Part shown: positions 33,497 to 42,205 of the stretch, piece by piece
Position numbering within the stretch: position 1 is the first letter of the stretch
Layout: the number at the start of each line of letters is the position of its first letter
Translations under genes and position numbers: made by a program
From: Mycobacterium botniense
Lineage (GTDB): Bacteria > Actinomycetota > Actinomycetes > Mycobacteriales > Mycobacteriaceae
NCBI RefSeq assembly: GCF_010723305.1
Contig: NZ_BLKW01000002.1
Location: 1,984,001 to 2,048,000, forward strand
DNA: 64,000 bases
Direction: 5' to 3'
Notes under the pieces: generated by a model
What the model saw: only the letters and a program-made list of their open reading frames with translations
What the model was told of the DNA's origin: nothing
The model's database searches: none

Positions 33497-34655
33497 CCCC
33501 GATGTCGAGGCGTTCCGCGCCGAGTTCGTGGCTTTTCTCGAGCAACATCTGCCGCCCGCAAGCGAAACGGTGGAGCGGCCGCGCTCGGTGTCGCATATGC
33601 CGGACTGGGCCCGCCGCTGGCAGCGGCTGCTGTTCGACAACGGTTGGCTCTTGCCCGGTCAACCCCCGGAATTCGGCGGGCGCAACGCCACTGTGCTGCA
33701 GCAATTTGTGCACCTTGAGGAGCTGTGCCGGCGACGGATCTATCACAGCTTCAACCCGCAAGGCGTGAACATTGTTGCGGCGTCGTTGTTGACGTTCGGC
33801 ACTGACGAACAGAAACGCCGGTGGGCAGTGCCGATCCTGCGCGCCGAGATCACCGCTTCGCTGGGGATGAGCGAGCCGAGCGCCGGCTCCGATCTCGCGT
33901 CGCTGCGCACCCGTGCCGTTTTGCGGGGCGATCATTTCATGGTCAACGGACAGAAGGTGTGGACCTCAGGGGCCCATCATGCCGATGTGCTGCTGACATT
34001 TGTGCGCACCGACCCCGATGCGCCAAAACACAAGGGTATCAGCGCATTGCTGATCCCCACCGACACCCCGGGTGTGGTGCGCCGGCCGTTCCCGTCGATC
34101 TGTGGCCGTGACGATCTGGATTTTAACGAGGTGTTCTTCACCGATGTGCGGGTGCCGGCCGAAAACCTGGTCGGCCAACTCAACCAGGGCTGGCGGGTAG
34201 CCAACGGGTCACTCGGGCACGAACGCACCATGATGTGGCTGGGTTTCGCGGACCGACTGCACAACCTGATCACGGATTTTCACCCCGGCACGCAGCTCGA
34301 GCGCGACCAGTACGCCACCTTGGTGATGGACCATCATGCCCTGCGCCTGCTCGGCTCGGTGGCCCTGGCGCGCGCAGCCCGTGGCGAAGATGATGTGCCC
34401 GCCCTCTCGGTGCTTAAGCTGCTGGGCTCCGAAGCCGAACGCCAAGCCTGTGAAAATGCACTGTCCGCAGCCGGATCCGACGGGCTGATCCACCCCGCGT
34501 TGACCGGCCCCTATGCGCCGATGAACCTGGATCACTACTTCGCCAGCTGGTTCGAGCGCTACGCCCGCAGTTTCGCCGGCACCATTGCCGGCGGCACCTC
34601 GGAGATCCAGCGCAACATCATTGCCCAACGCGTGCTTGGACTACCCAGGGGCTGA
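33480..34655 (+). CDS. Acyl-CoA dehydrogenase, large subunit
   Basis: 391 aa. GMSEPSAGSDLASL, VNGQKVWTSGAHH, and GTIAGGTSEIQRNIIAQRVLG. GTG 33480 is preceded by GAGGAAT and gives the same MQLTFDPDVE start as its close paralog at 4384-5568. The two match over nearly the full length, so one is a duplicate. Here the small subunit is directly upstream and overlapping. Likely acts on a bulky CoA thioester. Confidence 0.93.
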   Translation: MQLTFDPDVEAFRAEFVAFLEQHLPPASETVERPRSVSHMPDWARRWQRLLFDNGWLLPGQPPEFGGRNATVLQQFVHLEELCRRRIYHSFNPQGVNIVAASLLTFGTDEQKRRWAVPILRAEITASLGMSEPSAGSDLASLRTRAVLRGDHFMVNGQKVWTSGAHHADVLLTFVRTDPDAPKHKGISALLIPTDTPGVVRRPFPSICGRDDLDFNEVFFTDVRVPAENLVGQLNQGWRVANGSLGHERTMMWLGFADRLHNLITDFHPGTQLERDQYATLVMDHHALRLLGSVALARAARGEDDVPALSVLKLLGSEAERQACENALSAAGSDGLIHPALTGPYAPMNLDHYFASWFERYARSFAGTIAGGTSEIQRNIIAQRVLGLPRG

Positions 34656-34861
34656 CTCGATTCGACCGCCGAGCGCCGGGCTGGTGTCCGGTGCAGCGCT
34701 TCGGCAACGGGCGGCCGAGTGCGGGCGTGCGCACAAACCCGGTGATCGACCAGCAGCTCACTTGCCTGTGGAGCGGGCTTGTGTGCAACGGTGTGGTTGG
34801 CTGTCTTGGGTAACGCCGCGTCTGATCGAATTCGCCGACCGAGTTCAGGGATGGTTCGTGG

Positions 34862-36235
34862 TCAGTCGATGACCGCGGCTTCTTTGCGCTCGGTGATGGG
34901 CCGGGCGAGTTCCTCCCGGTCGCAGATGCGCTGGAGTTTCTCAAGGGTTTCGTCCAGGCCCGCGCCGAGCCTGCGAGCCGGGGTGAAAGTGGCCGGCAGG
35001 TGGCGCATGCCCTGGATGACGCCGATGGTGTCGTAGTGCACAGTGCCCGCGGGGTCGCAGCGGTAGTCGGGCATGCGGTCCAGTACCGCAGTCAGCATCG
35101 ACTTGAACACGACCCGCGCGACGTTGGATCCAGCGCAGCGATGAACACCCAGACCGAAGCTGAAGTGTCGATTTCCCTTGCGGTCCAATATGATCCGGTT
35201 CGGATCGGGAAACACCGAGGGATCCCGGTTGGCCATCGCCCACGAGATCCACAGTCGTTCACCCTCTTTGAACCGCGTGCCGAAGAGCTCACAATCCTGC
35301 GAGAACGTGCGTCCGTCACCGGGTGCCGGGGTGAAGTAACGCAGGAACTCCTCGGTCGCGGAGTCCAGTACGGTGTCGCGCTCGCGGCTGAGCAGCTCAC
35401 GCTGGTCGGGATTCTGCGACAGCCACTCCAGCGCGTGCGCGGTTAACGCGGTCGTGGTGTCGAACCCGCCGCCGATGATCAGCCCAAGCATCCCGAAAAG
35501 TTCGAGGTCGGGTGGCGGCTGGCCGTCAATCCGGAGCTGAAGAAGCGCGTGGATCATGCCGGGGCGCGGATTCTCACGGATTTCCACCAGGTTGTCGAAT
35601 AAGTCGACGCCCATCTTCCGGTGTTGCTCGGCCACCCGCTCGGCATCGGGAGAGTGTTCGGGTGTGTACACCGCGGCGTGCACCGGCTCGCTGTACATCT
35701 TCCACTTCTTCAGTGGAATCCCCATCATCGCCAGCGTGAGCACTGCCGGCACGATGTTAGCGAGGTCATCGACGAAGTCGATATGGCCCTCTTCGATCTT
35801 TTCGTCAAGGCTAGCGCGGACCACCTCGTCGATGAACGGAATCCAGCGCTTCACAGCGGCCGGAGACAGATACGGGTTGAGGACGTTGCGATAAATCCGG
35901 TGCTCGGGATCGTCCATCTCCAGCATGCCGCCCCGGATGCCGCTCGCCCGGCGTGCCGGGGGAATGCTAATGCCCTGGTATGCCGGACGTTTTCCGGTGA
36001 GGTCGTGATCGTTTGAGACATAAGGGCATCGGGCGAGCTCGAAGACCTCGCGATTGCCGGCGGCGACCCAATGTCCCCCATAGGTCTCGGTCCACGCGAT
36101 CGGGCACTTGGCGAGCATTTCCTCGGTAATCGCCTCGAACTGTTCCCGATACTCGGGCGTGTGCCGGTCGAAGTGGTAGCGGGGTTGCCGACGGTCATCG
36201 TGCGCGTCGGCGTACGTCCGATCTGCAACGGTCAC
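34862..36235 (-). CDS. Cytochrome P450
   Basis: 457 aa. I-helix GGGFDTTT (255-262), where Asp259 replaces the usual Glu before Thr, ExxR E296-F-L-R299, and heme loop FGLGVHRCAG with Cys367. GTG 36235 overlaps the ferredoxin stop by 4 bp (GTGA) and follows GAGGGAGA; a longer frame would run into the ferredoxin gene. It differs in sequence from the other four P450s here. The last gene of an SDR-SDR-ferredoxin-P450 operon. Confidence 0.92.
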   Translation of the reverse strand: MTVADRTYADAHDDRRQPRYHFDRHTPEYREQFEAITEEMLAKCPIAWTETYGGHWVAAGNREVFELARCPYVSNDHDLTGKRPAYQGISIPPARRASGIRGGMLEMDDPEHRIYRNVLNPYLSPAAVKRWIPFIDEVVRASLDEKIEEGHIDFVDDLANIVPAVLTLAMMGIPLKKWKMYSEPVHAAVYTPEHSPDAERVAEQHRKMGVDLFDNLVEIRENPRPGMIHALLQLRIDGQPPPDLELFGMLGLIIGGGFDTTTALTAHALEWLSQNPDQRELLSRERDTVLDSATEEFLRYFTPAPGDGRTFSQDCELFGTRFKEGERLWISWAMANRDPSVFPDPNRIILDRKGNRHFSFGLGVHRCAGSNVARVVFKSMLTAVLDRMPDYRCDPAGTVHYDTIGVIQGMRHLPATFTPARRLGAGLDETLEKLQRICDREELARPITERKEAAVID

Positions 36236-36474
36236 GACGTTGTCTCCCTCGATTTTTCCTGGCCAGTAGTGCTCTGTTGGTCGACGTCGATAAAGATCGC
36301 GCATTCCGGACAAGACTGGGCGGCTTCACGCACCTTGTCTTCCAGTTCCGGGGGCACCTCCTCGAACACAGCCGTCGAGTGGCCGTCGATATCGTCCAGC
36401 TCGAATGCCTCCGGAGCGATCATCGAACACAGTGTGTGTCCCTGGCAGCGCTCGGGATCGACCCAAACCTTCAC
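36232..36474 (-). CDS. Ferredoxin for P450 ([3Fe-4S] type)
   Basis: 80 aa with Cys10, Cys16 (CQGHTLC) and Cys55 (SCPECAI) as cluster ligands, plus Cys58. GTG 36474 follows GGGAGG; an upstream in-frame ATG adds residues unlike the family. The polar tail (20 residues) is rich in Gln, Thr and Ser. Coupled to the P450 by a 4-bp overlap, so almost certainly its electron donor. Confidence 0.92.
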   Translation of the reverse strand: MKVWVDPERCQGHTLCSMIAPEAFELDDIDGHSTAVFEEVPPELEDKVREAAQSCPECAIFIDVDQQSTTGQEKSRETTS

Positions 36475-36538
36475 GAGCGTCCTCCCTGTTGTGGGGTCAA
36501 GTAGCCTGTGCCTCAACAGTTTTCGCCACAGCTCTAGC

Positions 36539-37399
36539 TCAGATGTGGTAGTCGTACCATTTCAGGTAGCCGCCCGCGTCAACGCGCAGCTGCATGCCCG
36601 TGACGTATCTCGCCTCATCAGAGGCCAGCCACAACACGGCGTTGCTGATGTCCTCCGGCTCAACATAGGGAATTGTCATCGCCTGTTGTACCGCAAAAAC
36701 TGGCTCGGCGTCTGCCCGGGTCGGATGCTCCAGGTCTGGTCGGAAGGACCGGTACATCGGCTGGCTCTGCAGCATCGGGGTGTTGGTGTTGGTCGGGTGA
36801 ATCACGTTCGCGCGGATCCCGCGCGGTGCCAGCTCGGTGGCCAGCACGTGGACATATTCGGCGATCAGCCGCTTGGAATACAGGTAGGCCATGCCGCCGG
36901 GGTCCGCTCCGGGATTGTCCTTCTTGGCGACGTCCATCAGGGCGGCGGTGGAAGCGGTAGCGATGATCGAGGCGCCCTCATCCAGGTGCGGCAGCGCCAC
37001 CTGGATGGCGTTGAGAGTGCCGATCAGATTGGTGTCCATCACATCGCACCAGGCCTGCAGCGGCGGCTGGCCGAACATGCCGGCTACGCCGGCTTGCGCG
37101 ACGACGATGTCGAGCTTGCCGAACTCGGCCAGACCGTTATCCAGCGCTGCGCGCAGTTGCGTGGCCTCGCGCACGTCGGCCTGCGCAGTTACCACGTTCC
37201 GGCCGGTCTTTTCGATCAGCCGCGCGGTCTCGTCGAGATCTTCCGGCCGCGCCATCGGGTATCCGATCGACTCGATGTCCCGGCAAATGTCGACGGCGAT
37301 AATGTCAGCGCCCTCTTCGGCCAACCGCACCGCGTGGCTGCGGCCTTGGCCCCGGCCGGCCCCGGTAACGAATGCGACCTTGCCTTCAACACGTCCCAC
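36539..37399 (-). CDS. Mycofactocin-coupled SDR family oxidoreductase
   Basis: 286 aa. TGAGRGQGRSHAVRL at the cofactor site, active-site YLYSK, and the subfamily segment YRSFRPDLEHP. GTG 37399 after AAAGGA gives the standard start GRVEGKVAFVTG. It is related to the SDR at 1128-1964. It lies between another SDR and the ferredoxin-P450 pair, so it probably oxidises a P450-made alcohol with electrons passing to mycofactocin. Confidence 0.9.
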   Translation of the reverse strand: MGRVEGKVAFVTGAGRGQGRSHAVRLAEEGADIIAVDICRDIESIGYPMARPEDLDETARLIEKTGRNVVTAQADVREATQLRAALDNGLAEFGKLDIVVAQAGVAGMFGQPPLQAWCDVMDTNLIGTLNAIQVALPHLDEGASIIATASTAALMDVAKKDNPGADPGGMAYLYSKRLIAEYVHVLATELAPRGIRANVIHPTNTNTPMLQSQPMYRSFRPDLEHPTRADAEPVFAVQQAMTIPYVEPEDISNAVLWLASDEARYVTGMQLRVDAGGYLKWYDYHI

Positions 37400-37436
37400 G
37401 GGTTTTCCTTTCACGTGCTCGCCAATTGCCCGGAAC

Positions 37437-38138
37437 TTAGGTATTCCGGCCGCCGTTGACGCCCAGGATCTGGCCGGTGATGTAGCCCGCCTCCTCGGAC
37501 ACCAGGAAGGCACACGCGGCGGCGATGTCTTCGGGTTTGCCGATCCGCCGGACCGGGGTCGCCTGGATGTTCTTCTCAATATCGCCGAGATAGCCGCGTT
37601 CGGCGGCCGCGCGCAGCATCGGGGTGTCGATGAAACCCGGCGGCACCGCGTTCACCGTGATGCCGCTGGGACCGTACTCGAGCGCCAGCGATTTGGTGAG
37701 CCCGTTGACCGCCGATTTCGCCGCCACGTAGTGCGCCATATAGGGGACACCGGAGTGCGTGCTCGACGATGAGATGTTGACGATCCGGCCCCAGCCAGCT
37801 TCCACCATGTCAGGCAGCACCGCCTGAATCGTGTGGAAGACGCCGTTGAGGTTGACGTCGATGATCCGCTGCCAGTCCTCGAAGGTGATGTGGGCGAACC
37901 TTTTGAACCCGTCCAGGCCGGCGGCGTTGACAAGTATCGTCACCGGTCCCAGCTGCGCGCGGATCGCCGAGAGCGCCGCGTCCACCTGGGATCGGTCGGT
38001 CACATCGGCGGTGTAGGCGAACTCCGTCTCAGCCGGCTTGAGGTCGATGGTGGCGACGCGGTGACCGTCGGCGTGCAGCCGACGCGCGACGGCGCGGCCG
38101 ATGCCGGAGCTGCCCCCGGTGACGACCGCGGTTCTCAC
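37437..38138 (-). CDS. Short-chain dehydrogenase/reductase
   Basis: 233 aa classical SDR: TGGSSGIG (7-14), NAAG (a variant of NNAG), Ser in ISSSSTH, YVAAK active site, and TGQILGVNGG near the end. GTG 38138 is the first gene of the minus-strand operon; a degenerate GAGA palindrome lies 52 bp upstream. A 37-bp gap separates it from the mycofactocin SDR. Substrate unknown. Confidence 0.9.
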   Translation of the reverse strand: MRTAVVTGGSSGIGRAVARRLHADGHRVATIDLKPAETEFAYTADVTDRSQVDAALSAIRAQLGPVTILVNAAGLDGFKRFAHITFEDWQRIIDVNLNGVFHTIQAVLPDMVEAGWGRIVNISSSSTHSGVPYMAHYVAAKSAVNGLTKSLALEYGPSGITVNAVPPGFIDTPMLRAAAERGYLGDIEKNIQATPVRRIGKPEDIAAACAFLVSEEAGYITGQILGVNGGRNT

Positions 38139-38189
38139 GGCTTTGCCTGCACTACCGTCTCAACCACAAAGAATCTCCCTTCCAATTAT

Positions 38190-38206
38190 GAGAACCATAC
38201 TCTCAC
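38190..38206. promoter_or_regulatory. Degenerate GAGA-type operator (site F1)
   Basis: TGAGAACCATACTCTCA: outer TGAGA/TCTCA arms match, inner bases do not. Same 15-bp core geometry as the other sites. 52 bp before the SDR start at 38138. Confidence 0.45.
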
Positions 38207-38320
38207 ATCGGAGCAGCCCGCAAGGAGCCGGGAAAGGCCGCCCGGCCTGCACAGACGCGTTGGCGCCAGGTCGTGTCGATGGATATGAGCATGGCAGTCT
38301 CATTTCTTGTGTTTGCTTGA

Positions 38321-38361
38321 ATTCTCGTTGCCCGAATGTAAGATTCGCCGAGAACGAGAAT
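38321..38361. promoter_or_regulatory. Nested palindrome with ATTCTCGTT/AACGAGAAT arms (site F2)
   Basis: Outer arms ATTCTCGTT (38321-38329) and AACGAGAAT (38353-38361) are perfect 9-bp inverted repeats. Between them lies a second, almost concentric palindrome CGAAT-GTAAG-ATTCG (38333-38347). It ends 32 bp before the aldehyde dehydrogenase start. Half-sites match the GAGAAT set; spacing differs. Confidence 0.55.
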
Positions 38362-38393
38362 GAAATTATCCAACGTGCGTCGAGGAGGCCGGA

Positions 38394-39926
38394 ATGCAAC
38401 AGCAGGATACGGCGGCGGTCCTCGCGGGGGAGGCGCAGTCAACCGGGGGGGACATCGCCCAGGTCGGGCGGCGGCTGCTGATCGACGGCCGGCTGGTCGC
38501 CGCCGATCGGAGGTTCCCGTCGATTAATCCTGCCAGCGGTGTGTTGTTGGGGTACGCCCCGGATGCCGGGGTCACCGAGGCCCGGGCGGCAATTGCGGCG
38601 GCGCGGCGCGCCTTCGACACCACGGCCTGGCCCACCGACATCGAGCTGCGAATACGCTGCCTGGGTCAGCTGCACCAGGCTTTGCTCGACCACGCCGATG
38701 AGCTGCGCGAGCTCACCATCGCCGAGGTCGGTGCCACCCGGGCGCTCACCCACGGGCCGCAACTGGATGAGCCGATCGCAATCGTGCGCTACTACGCCGA
38801 CCTGCTGCGCACCTATCCGATGACCGAGGATCTCGGAGAGGCCGAATCCCGCGGCATGCGCCATCACCGGTGGGTCGAAAAGGAAGCCGCCGGAGTGGTC
38901 GGGGCGATCATCGCCTACAACTACCCGAACCAGCTCGCGCTGGCCAAGCTGTCCCCGGCGCTGGCTGCCGGCTGTACCGTGGTGCTCAAAGGTGCACCGG
39001 ACACCCCGCTGGTGACATTGGCGCTGGGGGAGCTGATCGCCAACCACACCGACATCCCGCCGGGCGTGGTCAACGTACTGAGTTCGTCGGATCCAGCCGT
39101 TGGAGAAGCGCTGACCACCAGTCCTGATGTCGACGTCATCACCTTCACCGGGTCCACCGCGACCGGCCGGCGGATCATGGCCGCGGCCAGCGACACCGTC
39201 AAGCGGGTCTTCCTCGAGCTCGGCGGCAAATCGGCGGTCATCCTGCTCGACGACGCCGACTTCACCGCCGCCAGTATGTTTGCGGCGTTTTCGATGGTCA
39301 CCCATGCCGGCCAGGGCTGCGCGCTGACATCGCGGTTGCTGGTTCCCAAAACGAAGCATGACGAAATCGTGGAACTGATCGCGGCCAATTTCGCCAAGGT
39401 GCGCCACGGCGACCCAGCCGACCCGAAAACCTTGATGGGACCGCTGATCAGCGAGCGTCAGCGCGACAAGGTCGACGGTATGGTCCAGCGCGCGATAGCC
39501 GCCGGGGCGACCTTGGTCACCGGCGGCAAGAAAGTGGACCCCGGCTTCTTCTATGCACCGACCCTGCTCACCAACGTCGATCCGAACAGCGAAATCGCAC
39601 AAGAGGAGATCTTCGGGCCCGTGCTCGTCGTCATCGCCTTCGACAATGACGACGATGCCGTGCGCATCGCCAATAACTCGATCTACGGTCTCGCCGGTGC
39701 GGTCTTCAGCCGCGATCAGGATCGGGCCTTGGCGGTGGCGCGCCGGATCCGCACCGGATCGTTTTCTATCAACGGCGGCAACTACTTCGCGCCGGACTGC
39801 CCGTTCGGCGGTTTCAAGCAATCGGGTGTGGGCCGGGAGATGGGCGTGGCCGGGCTCGAGGAGTTCTTGGAGCGCAAGACGTTTGCTGTGCCGGTGTCTG
39901 AGCCTATGTCCGGGACGGCCCGATGA
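38394..39926 (+). CDS. NAD(P)-dependent aldehyde dehydrogenase
   Basis: 510 aa. Catalytic Cys309 in HAGQGCALTSR, general base Glu275 in LELGGKSA, cofactor motif FTGSTATGRR, and C-terminal PFGGFKQSGVGREMG. ATG 38394 follows GAGGAGG. Its stop overlaps the CoA-transferase start by 4 bp. It would convert an aldehyde, for example from P450/SDR oxidation, to the acid that the next gene can link to CoA. First gene of the block leading into the mce operon. Confidence 0.93.
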   Translation: MQQQDTAAVLAGEAQSTGGDIAQVGRRLLIDGRLVAADRRFPSINPASGVLLGYAPDAGVTEARAAIAAARRAFDTTAWPTDIELRIRCLGQLHQALLDHADELRELTIAEVGATRALTHGPQLDEPIAIVRYYADLLRTYPMTEDLGEAESRGMRHHRWVEKEAAGVVGAIIAYNYPNQLALAKLSPALAAGCTVVLKGAPDTPLVTLALGELIANHTDIPPGVVNVLSSSDPAVGEALTTSPDVDVITFTGSTATGRRIMAAASDTVKRVFLELGGKSAVILLDDADFTAASMFAAFSMVTHAGQGCALTSRLLVPKTKHDEIVELIAANFAKVRHGDPADPKTLMGPLISERQRDKVDGMVQRAIAAGATLVTGGKKVDPGFFYAPTLLTNVDPNSEIAQEEIFGPVLVVIAFDNDDDAVRIANNSIYGLAGAVFSRDQDRALAVARRIRTGSFSINGGNYFAPDCPFGGFKQSGVGREMGVAGLEEFLERKTFAVPVSEPMSGTAR

Positions 39927-41128
39927 GACCACTGGACGGCATCCGCGTGGTGGAAGTTGCGATGTACGGGTTCGTCCCGTCGGCGGGCGCGGTGCTGGCC
40001 GAGTGGGGCGCCGATGTCATCAAAGTCGAGCACGCGGTCACCGGCGATCCGCAGCGCGGGCTGCGGCAGACCGGCAACTTGCGCGTCGAAGGGGACCCCA
40101 ACCCCAACATCGAGCACGCCAACCGCGGCAAGCGCAGCATCGGCCTGGACATCTCGGTGCCCCAAGGCAAGGAAGTGCTCTATGAGCTGGCGCGCCGCTC
40201 GGATGTCTTTTTGACGAGTTTCCTGCCGGGACATCGGCAAAAGTTCGGTATCGACGTCGACGATATTCGCGGGGTGAACCCGAAGATCATCTACGCGCGC
40301 GGCAGCGCGTTCGGGCCGCGCGGGGCAGAGGCGGGCAAAGGTGGCTACGACATGACCGCCTTTTGGTGCCGGGCCGGAACCGCCGCCACCATCACCCCGC
40401 CCGGGATGGAAGGCATGATCGGGCCGCCCGGGCCGGCGTACGGCGACACCATCTCCGGCACCAACCTCGCCGGTGGTATCGCGGCTGCGCTGCTCAAACG
40501 CGAACGCACCGGTGAACCCTCGATCGTGGACGTCTCGTTGCTCGGCAGTGGTCTGTGGTCGATGGGGCACACGGTGGCGTTGACGGTGCACCTTGGCCGG
40601 CGGTTGGAGGCGCCCCCACCGGGCGTGCACGGGTCGCCCGTCAATCCCCTGGTGGGGGTGTACGCCACCTCGGACGGCCGGTACATCTCTTTTGTGATGA
40701 TGCAGCCCGGAAAGTACTGGGCCGACGTGTGCCGCCACATCGAGCGGCCGGAACTCGCCGACGATCCCCGGTTTGCCAGCGACGAGCAGCTCGCCGCCAA
40801 TACCGGCGAGGCGGTGGCGATTCTCAGCGAAGTCATCGGGAAGCGGACACTCGCCGAGTGGACGGAGCGTTTCGCGACGCTGGCAGGGCAGTGGGCGCCG
40901 GTGCAGGACACGTTGCAGGCGGCTCACGATCCACAGATCCGGGCGAACGAATACATCGTGCAGGCCGGTGAACTCGAACTGGTCGCCAACCCCGTGCAAT
41001 TCGAAGTCACCGCGCCACAGAGCGGGCCGGCGCCGAAATTCGCCGAGCACACCGATGAAATCCTGGCTGAACTCGGGCTGGACTGGGACCGCATCATCGA
41101 ACTCAAGACAGCCGGTGCGGTCACCTAG
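39923..41128 (+). CDS. CaiB/BaiF family CoA-transferase
   Basis: 401 aa, complete. N-terminal IRVVEVAMYGFVPSAGAVLAEWGADVIKVE, catalytic Asp143 in GGYDM, and C-terminal HTDEILAELGL. It transfers CoA to a carboxylate, here probably the product of the aldehyde dehydrogenase with which it overlaps. The window holds one partial and one broken relative (3-680; 14934-15538), so this is the only surely intact one. It precedes yrbEA by 251 bp. Confidence 0.93.
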   Translation: MRPLDGIRVVEVAMYGFVPSAGAVLAEWGADVIKVEHAVTGDPQRGLRQTGNLRVEGDPNPNIEHANRGKRSIGLDISVPQGKEVLYELARRSDVFLTSFLPGHRQKFGIDVDDIRGVNPKIIYARGSAFGPRGAEAGKGGYDMTAFWCRAGTAATITPPGMEGMIGPPGPAYGDTISGTNLAGGIAAALLKRERTGEPSIVDVSLLGSGLWSMGHTVALTVHLGRRLEAPPPGVHGSPVNPLVGVYATSDGRYISFVMMQPGKYWADVCRHIERPELADDPRFASDEQLAANTGEAVAILSEVIGKRTLAEWTERFATLAGQWAPVQDTLQAAHDPQIRANEYIVQAGELELVANPVQFEVTAPQSGPAPKFAEHTDEILAELGLDWDRIIELKTAGAVT

Positions 41129-41379
41129 GACAGGGGATTTCGATGCCTTACCTCGCTTCCGTCGCCGGTAACGACGAGCAGGTTTGCGGCGAAATGTTTT
41201 GGCCGCCGGAAAAACCCTTGTGCGAGCACCGGGGACGCGGTAGGCAATACGTCGATGTGCGGTCGCATCTGATGCATTCGGTGCCGTACCGGTCCGCGGT
41301 GCGGATAAGCTCCGCGCAACCGGTTCGAAAGACCCGCGGGTCGGAGGTGTGTCGACTGTGAAGCTGCTGGGAAGGCCAG

Positions 41380-42195
41380 GTGGCGATGGCGACTAACGGG
41401 CCGGACCGGTGGTCTCCGGGTGTGACGTTCGGGCGCGATCTCGCGGCGCCGATGCAAGCCGTCGGTGGTCTGTTCGCAATGGCCGCGGACGCAGTCAAGT
41501 TCGCATTTCGCCGGCCGTTTTATTGGCGGGAATTCCTCGAGCAGGCCTGGTTCGTCGCTCGGGTCTCCCTGGCGCCAACATTGTTGGTGGCCATCCCGTT
41601 CACCGTGCTGGTCAGCTTCACACTCAACATTTTGTTGCGCGAACTGGGTGCGGCCGACCTGTCCGGGGCAGGTGCTGCGTTCGGCGCGGTTACCCAGGTC
41701 GGCCCCCTGGTGACCGTCTTGATCGTGGCCGGTGCCGGTGCCACCGCGATGTGCGCGGACATGGGCTCACGAACCATTCGCGAAGAGATCGACGCCATGG
41801 AGGTGCTGGGCATCAACCCAGTACAGCGGTTGGTGACCCCGCGCATGCTGGCAGCGGGGCTGGTCGCGCTGCTGCTGAACAGTCTGGTGGTCATCATCGG
41901 GATTTTGGGCGGCTACACCTTCTCGGTGTTCGTCCAAGATGTCAACCCCGGCGCGTTCGCCGCCGGTATCACCTTGCTGACCGGAGTGCCCGAGGTGATC
42001 ATTTCCTGCGTCAAGGCGGCACTGTTCGGCCTGATCGCCGGATTAGTCGCCTGTTATCGGGGGTTGACGATCACGGGCGGGGGCGCCAAAGCAGTCGGTA
42101 ACGCGGTCAACGAAACCGTGGTGTATGCGTTCATGGCATTGTTCGTCGTCAACGTAGTGGTCACCGCTATCGGTATCCAGATGACGGCCAAATAG
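41380..42195 (+). CDS. yrbEA: YrbE/MlaE family ABC permease, first subunit of Mce system
   Basis: 271 aa inner-membrane permease with about five hydrophobic segments (around 60-85, 100-120, 155-180, 200-225 and 245-265). The MlaE signature is the cytosolic EEIDAMEVLGINPVQRLVTPRM. GTG 41380 or ATG 41386 may be used. With YrbEB it forms the membrane channel of a lipid importer that works with the Mce proteins and an MceG-type ATPase, not encoded here. First gene of the eight-gene mce operon. Confidence 0.93.
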   Translation: MAMATNGPDRWSPGVTFGRDLAAPMQAVGGLFAMAADAVKFAFRRPFYWREFLEQAWFVARVSLAPTLLVAIPFTVLVSFTLNILLRELGAADLSGAGAAFGAVTQVGPLVTVLIVAGAGATAMCADMGSRTIREEIDAMEVLGINPVQRLVTPRMLAAGLVALLLNSLVVIIGILGGYTFSVFVQDVNPGAFAAGITLLTGVPEVIISCVKAALFGLIAGLVACYRGLTITGGGAKAVGNAVNETVVYAFMALFVVNVVVTAIGIQMTAK

Positions 42196-42205
42196 GGGAC
42201 TGTCC

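Noticed and set aside
3311..38361. KstR or KstR2 boxes as explanation of the palindromes
   Set aside because: The half-site GAGAAT and 3-bp spacing differ from the KstR and KstR2 consensus sequences as I know them.
38439..39932. Long (497-codon) frame antisense to the aldehyde dehydrogenase
   Set aside because: GC-rich third positions create long antisense frames; the plus strand has all catalytic motifs of a known enzyme.
41143..41361. 72-codon plus-strand frame between CoA-transferase and yrbEA
   Set aside because: No recognised features and a weak ribosome site. The 251-bp gap more likely holds a promoter or leader.
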